Assembly: GCF_001522545.3 (NCBI RefSeq)
Contig: NC_031776.1
Span: 27,911,634-27,975,633 of the forward strand
DNA length: 64,000 nucleotides
Reading direction: 5' to 3'
Source of the DNA: Parus major
Lineage: Eukaryota > Chordata > Aves > Passeriformes > Paridae
The translations under genes and the position numbers were made by a program. Below, in pieces: positions 63,129 to 64,000 of the stretch (its first letter is position 1; every line of letters starts with the position of its first letter). Under the pieces are notes generated by a model that worked only from the letters and a program-made list of their open reading frames with translations, did not search any database and was not told the origin of the DNA.

Positions 63129-63155
63129 TCCCTCTTTCATGCCACTTCCTTACAG
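63129..63155 (+). CDS. KALRN: Alternative 5' extension of KALRN exon H: nine codons (SLFHATSLQ)
   Basis: An AG at 63127-63128, after a good pyrimidine tract (CTCTCTTTCCTCCCCTC then ATACACAG), precedes nine codons that read SLFHATSLQ and run in frame into KTHQSALQ of exon H. A second AG at 63154-63155 (TTCCTTACAG) gives the shorter exon. I recall an AIESLFHATSLQKTHQS version of mammalian kalirin, so both acceptors look real and conserved. The extension is 27 bp, so the frame is preserved. It inserts into the long helix B of spectrin repeat 7 and would alter the rod locally. Which acceptor dominates cannot be told from sequence alone. Confidence 0.85.
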
Positions 63156-63347
63156 AAGACACACCAGAGTGCCCTGCAGGTCCAGCAGAAGGCCGAAGTG
63201 TTGCTGCAGGCTGGACATTACGATGCCGATGCCATCAGAGAATGTGCTGAGAAGGTGGCTCTGCACTGGCAGCAGCTGATGCTGAAGATGGAGGACAGGC
63301 TCAAACTTGTCAATGCCTCCGTGGCCTTTTATAAAACCTCTGAGCAG
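63156..63347 (+). CDS. KALRN: KALRN exon H: second half of spectrin repeat 7
   Basis: This exon has 192 bp, 64 codons, phase 0 at both ends (short form), from KTHQSALQVQQKAEVLLQ to LVNASVAFYKTSEQ. It completes helix B and gives helix C, with the landmark tryptophan in ALHWQQLMLKMEDRL. The acceptor is CACTTCCTTACAG and the donor is GTGAGC at 63348. AEVLLQAGHYDADAIRECAE is the kalirin form; TRIO has AEAMLQANHYDMDMIRDCAE as I recall. Exons G and H together make 104 residues. The next exon, expected to begin VCSVLESLEQEY, lies beyond the window. Confidence 0.97.
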
Positions 63348-64000
63348 GTGAGCTGGACACTGTCATTTCTGGGCTATAGCAAACCAAGTCTGAATCAGTA
63401 AAAATTCTTTCTTTGACAAGTAACACCAAAAAGAACCGAGACTCAAACCAAACCAAACATAACATCCTTCCCCCTGAAAAAAAAAAGACAAAGAGCAGCA
63501 TGAAGTTTTTAGTAACTTTCATCCTAAAGTTTTCAGTGTAGCAATATAATTTATGAAGGTGCATTTTTTGTTGGGTTTGTTTTTCAATTTACCCCTTTCA
63601 AACAGGATTAATTTTTGAAATCCCACCACTTTTGTTTCAAGTTCTCATGATACTTAGTTTTGAGGAATGTAAGTCTGCTTTTCCTTGAGAACTGCTTGCA
63701 ATTAATTTATTGTTACTTTGTGAGCCAATGTTTTCACTAGTACTTAAATACAACCATGCCAAAAAAGATGCCAAGATTGGAAGGGATTTTTCTTACATCC
63801 ACCTGCAACACAGATAATTACAGCAGGAACCCATTATATGCTAACACAACTCTACTTTATTCCAGGTGTTCATGAATTGCAAAACACATTCCAGTTGGCT
63901 GCTGGCATGGTGGGATTATTCATCCCTTGCACAAGCAGGTGCCCTTTATACTGTAGTCAGTGAGAATTAGTGTCACAGTGTGGCTACTCGAGCAGCCTAG
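63348..64000 (+). other. KALRN: KALRN intron, 5' part (downstream of exon H)
   Basis: Intron sequence starting with the GTGAGC donor and running off the window. It is AT-rich, with an A-rich run near 63478-63488. The exon H frame stays open for 17 more codons past the donor and then meets TAA. No other exon or element is recognised. Confidence 0.85.

Overview
The window is vertebrate nuclear DNA and almost certainly comes from a bird. It is AT-rich and CpG-poor, with long introns, canonical GT-AG splice sites, CR1 retrotransposon tails typical of sauropsids, and decayed MIR-like SINEs. It contains one recognisable gene, an internal part of KALRN (kalirin, a neuronal and vascular Rho guanine-nucleotide exchange factor), read on the + strand. 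No bacterial-type operon, CRISPR array, rRNA, tRNA or intact mobile element was found.

Eight consecutive coding exons were found: A 1051-1173, B 20702-20893, C 33470-33639, D 38531-38705, E 48473-48668, F 54305-54471, G 60354-60473, H 63156-63347. They join without frame breaks into 445 codons, roughly kalirin residues 550-1000 in the mammalian numbering as I recall it. They encode four complete spectrin repeats, about the 4th to 7th of the protein, with two exons per repeat (A+B, C+D, E+F, G+H). Residues that differ between the paralogues match KALRN rather than TRIO. The SEC14 domain and first repeats must lie upstream. The later repeats, the two DH-PH exchange modules and the kinase end must lie downstream.

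The other ~62.7 kb is intron (about 19.5, 12.6, 4.9, 9.8, 5.6, 5.9 and 2.7 kb, plus two partial flanks). It holds two CR1 3' ends, two MIR-like SINE relics, small simple repeats, some CpG-rich patches and a striking 47-nt hairpin.

Three items most deserve a second look. First, exon H has an in-frame tandem acceptor that adds nine codons (SLFHATSLQ), an insert I recall from mammalian kalirin. Second, a CpG-rich patch lies about 0.7 kb before exon C, where the shorter delta-kalirin transcripts could start. Third, an exact 19-nt Tn5 mosaic end sits between two 55-bp identical copies at 12653-12781, almost certainly a sequencing-library artefact left in the assembly. I found no convincing undescribed biological system.
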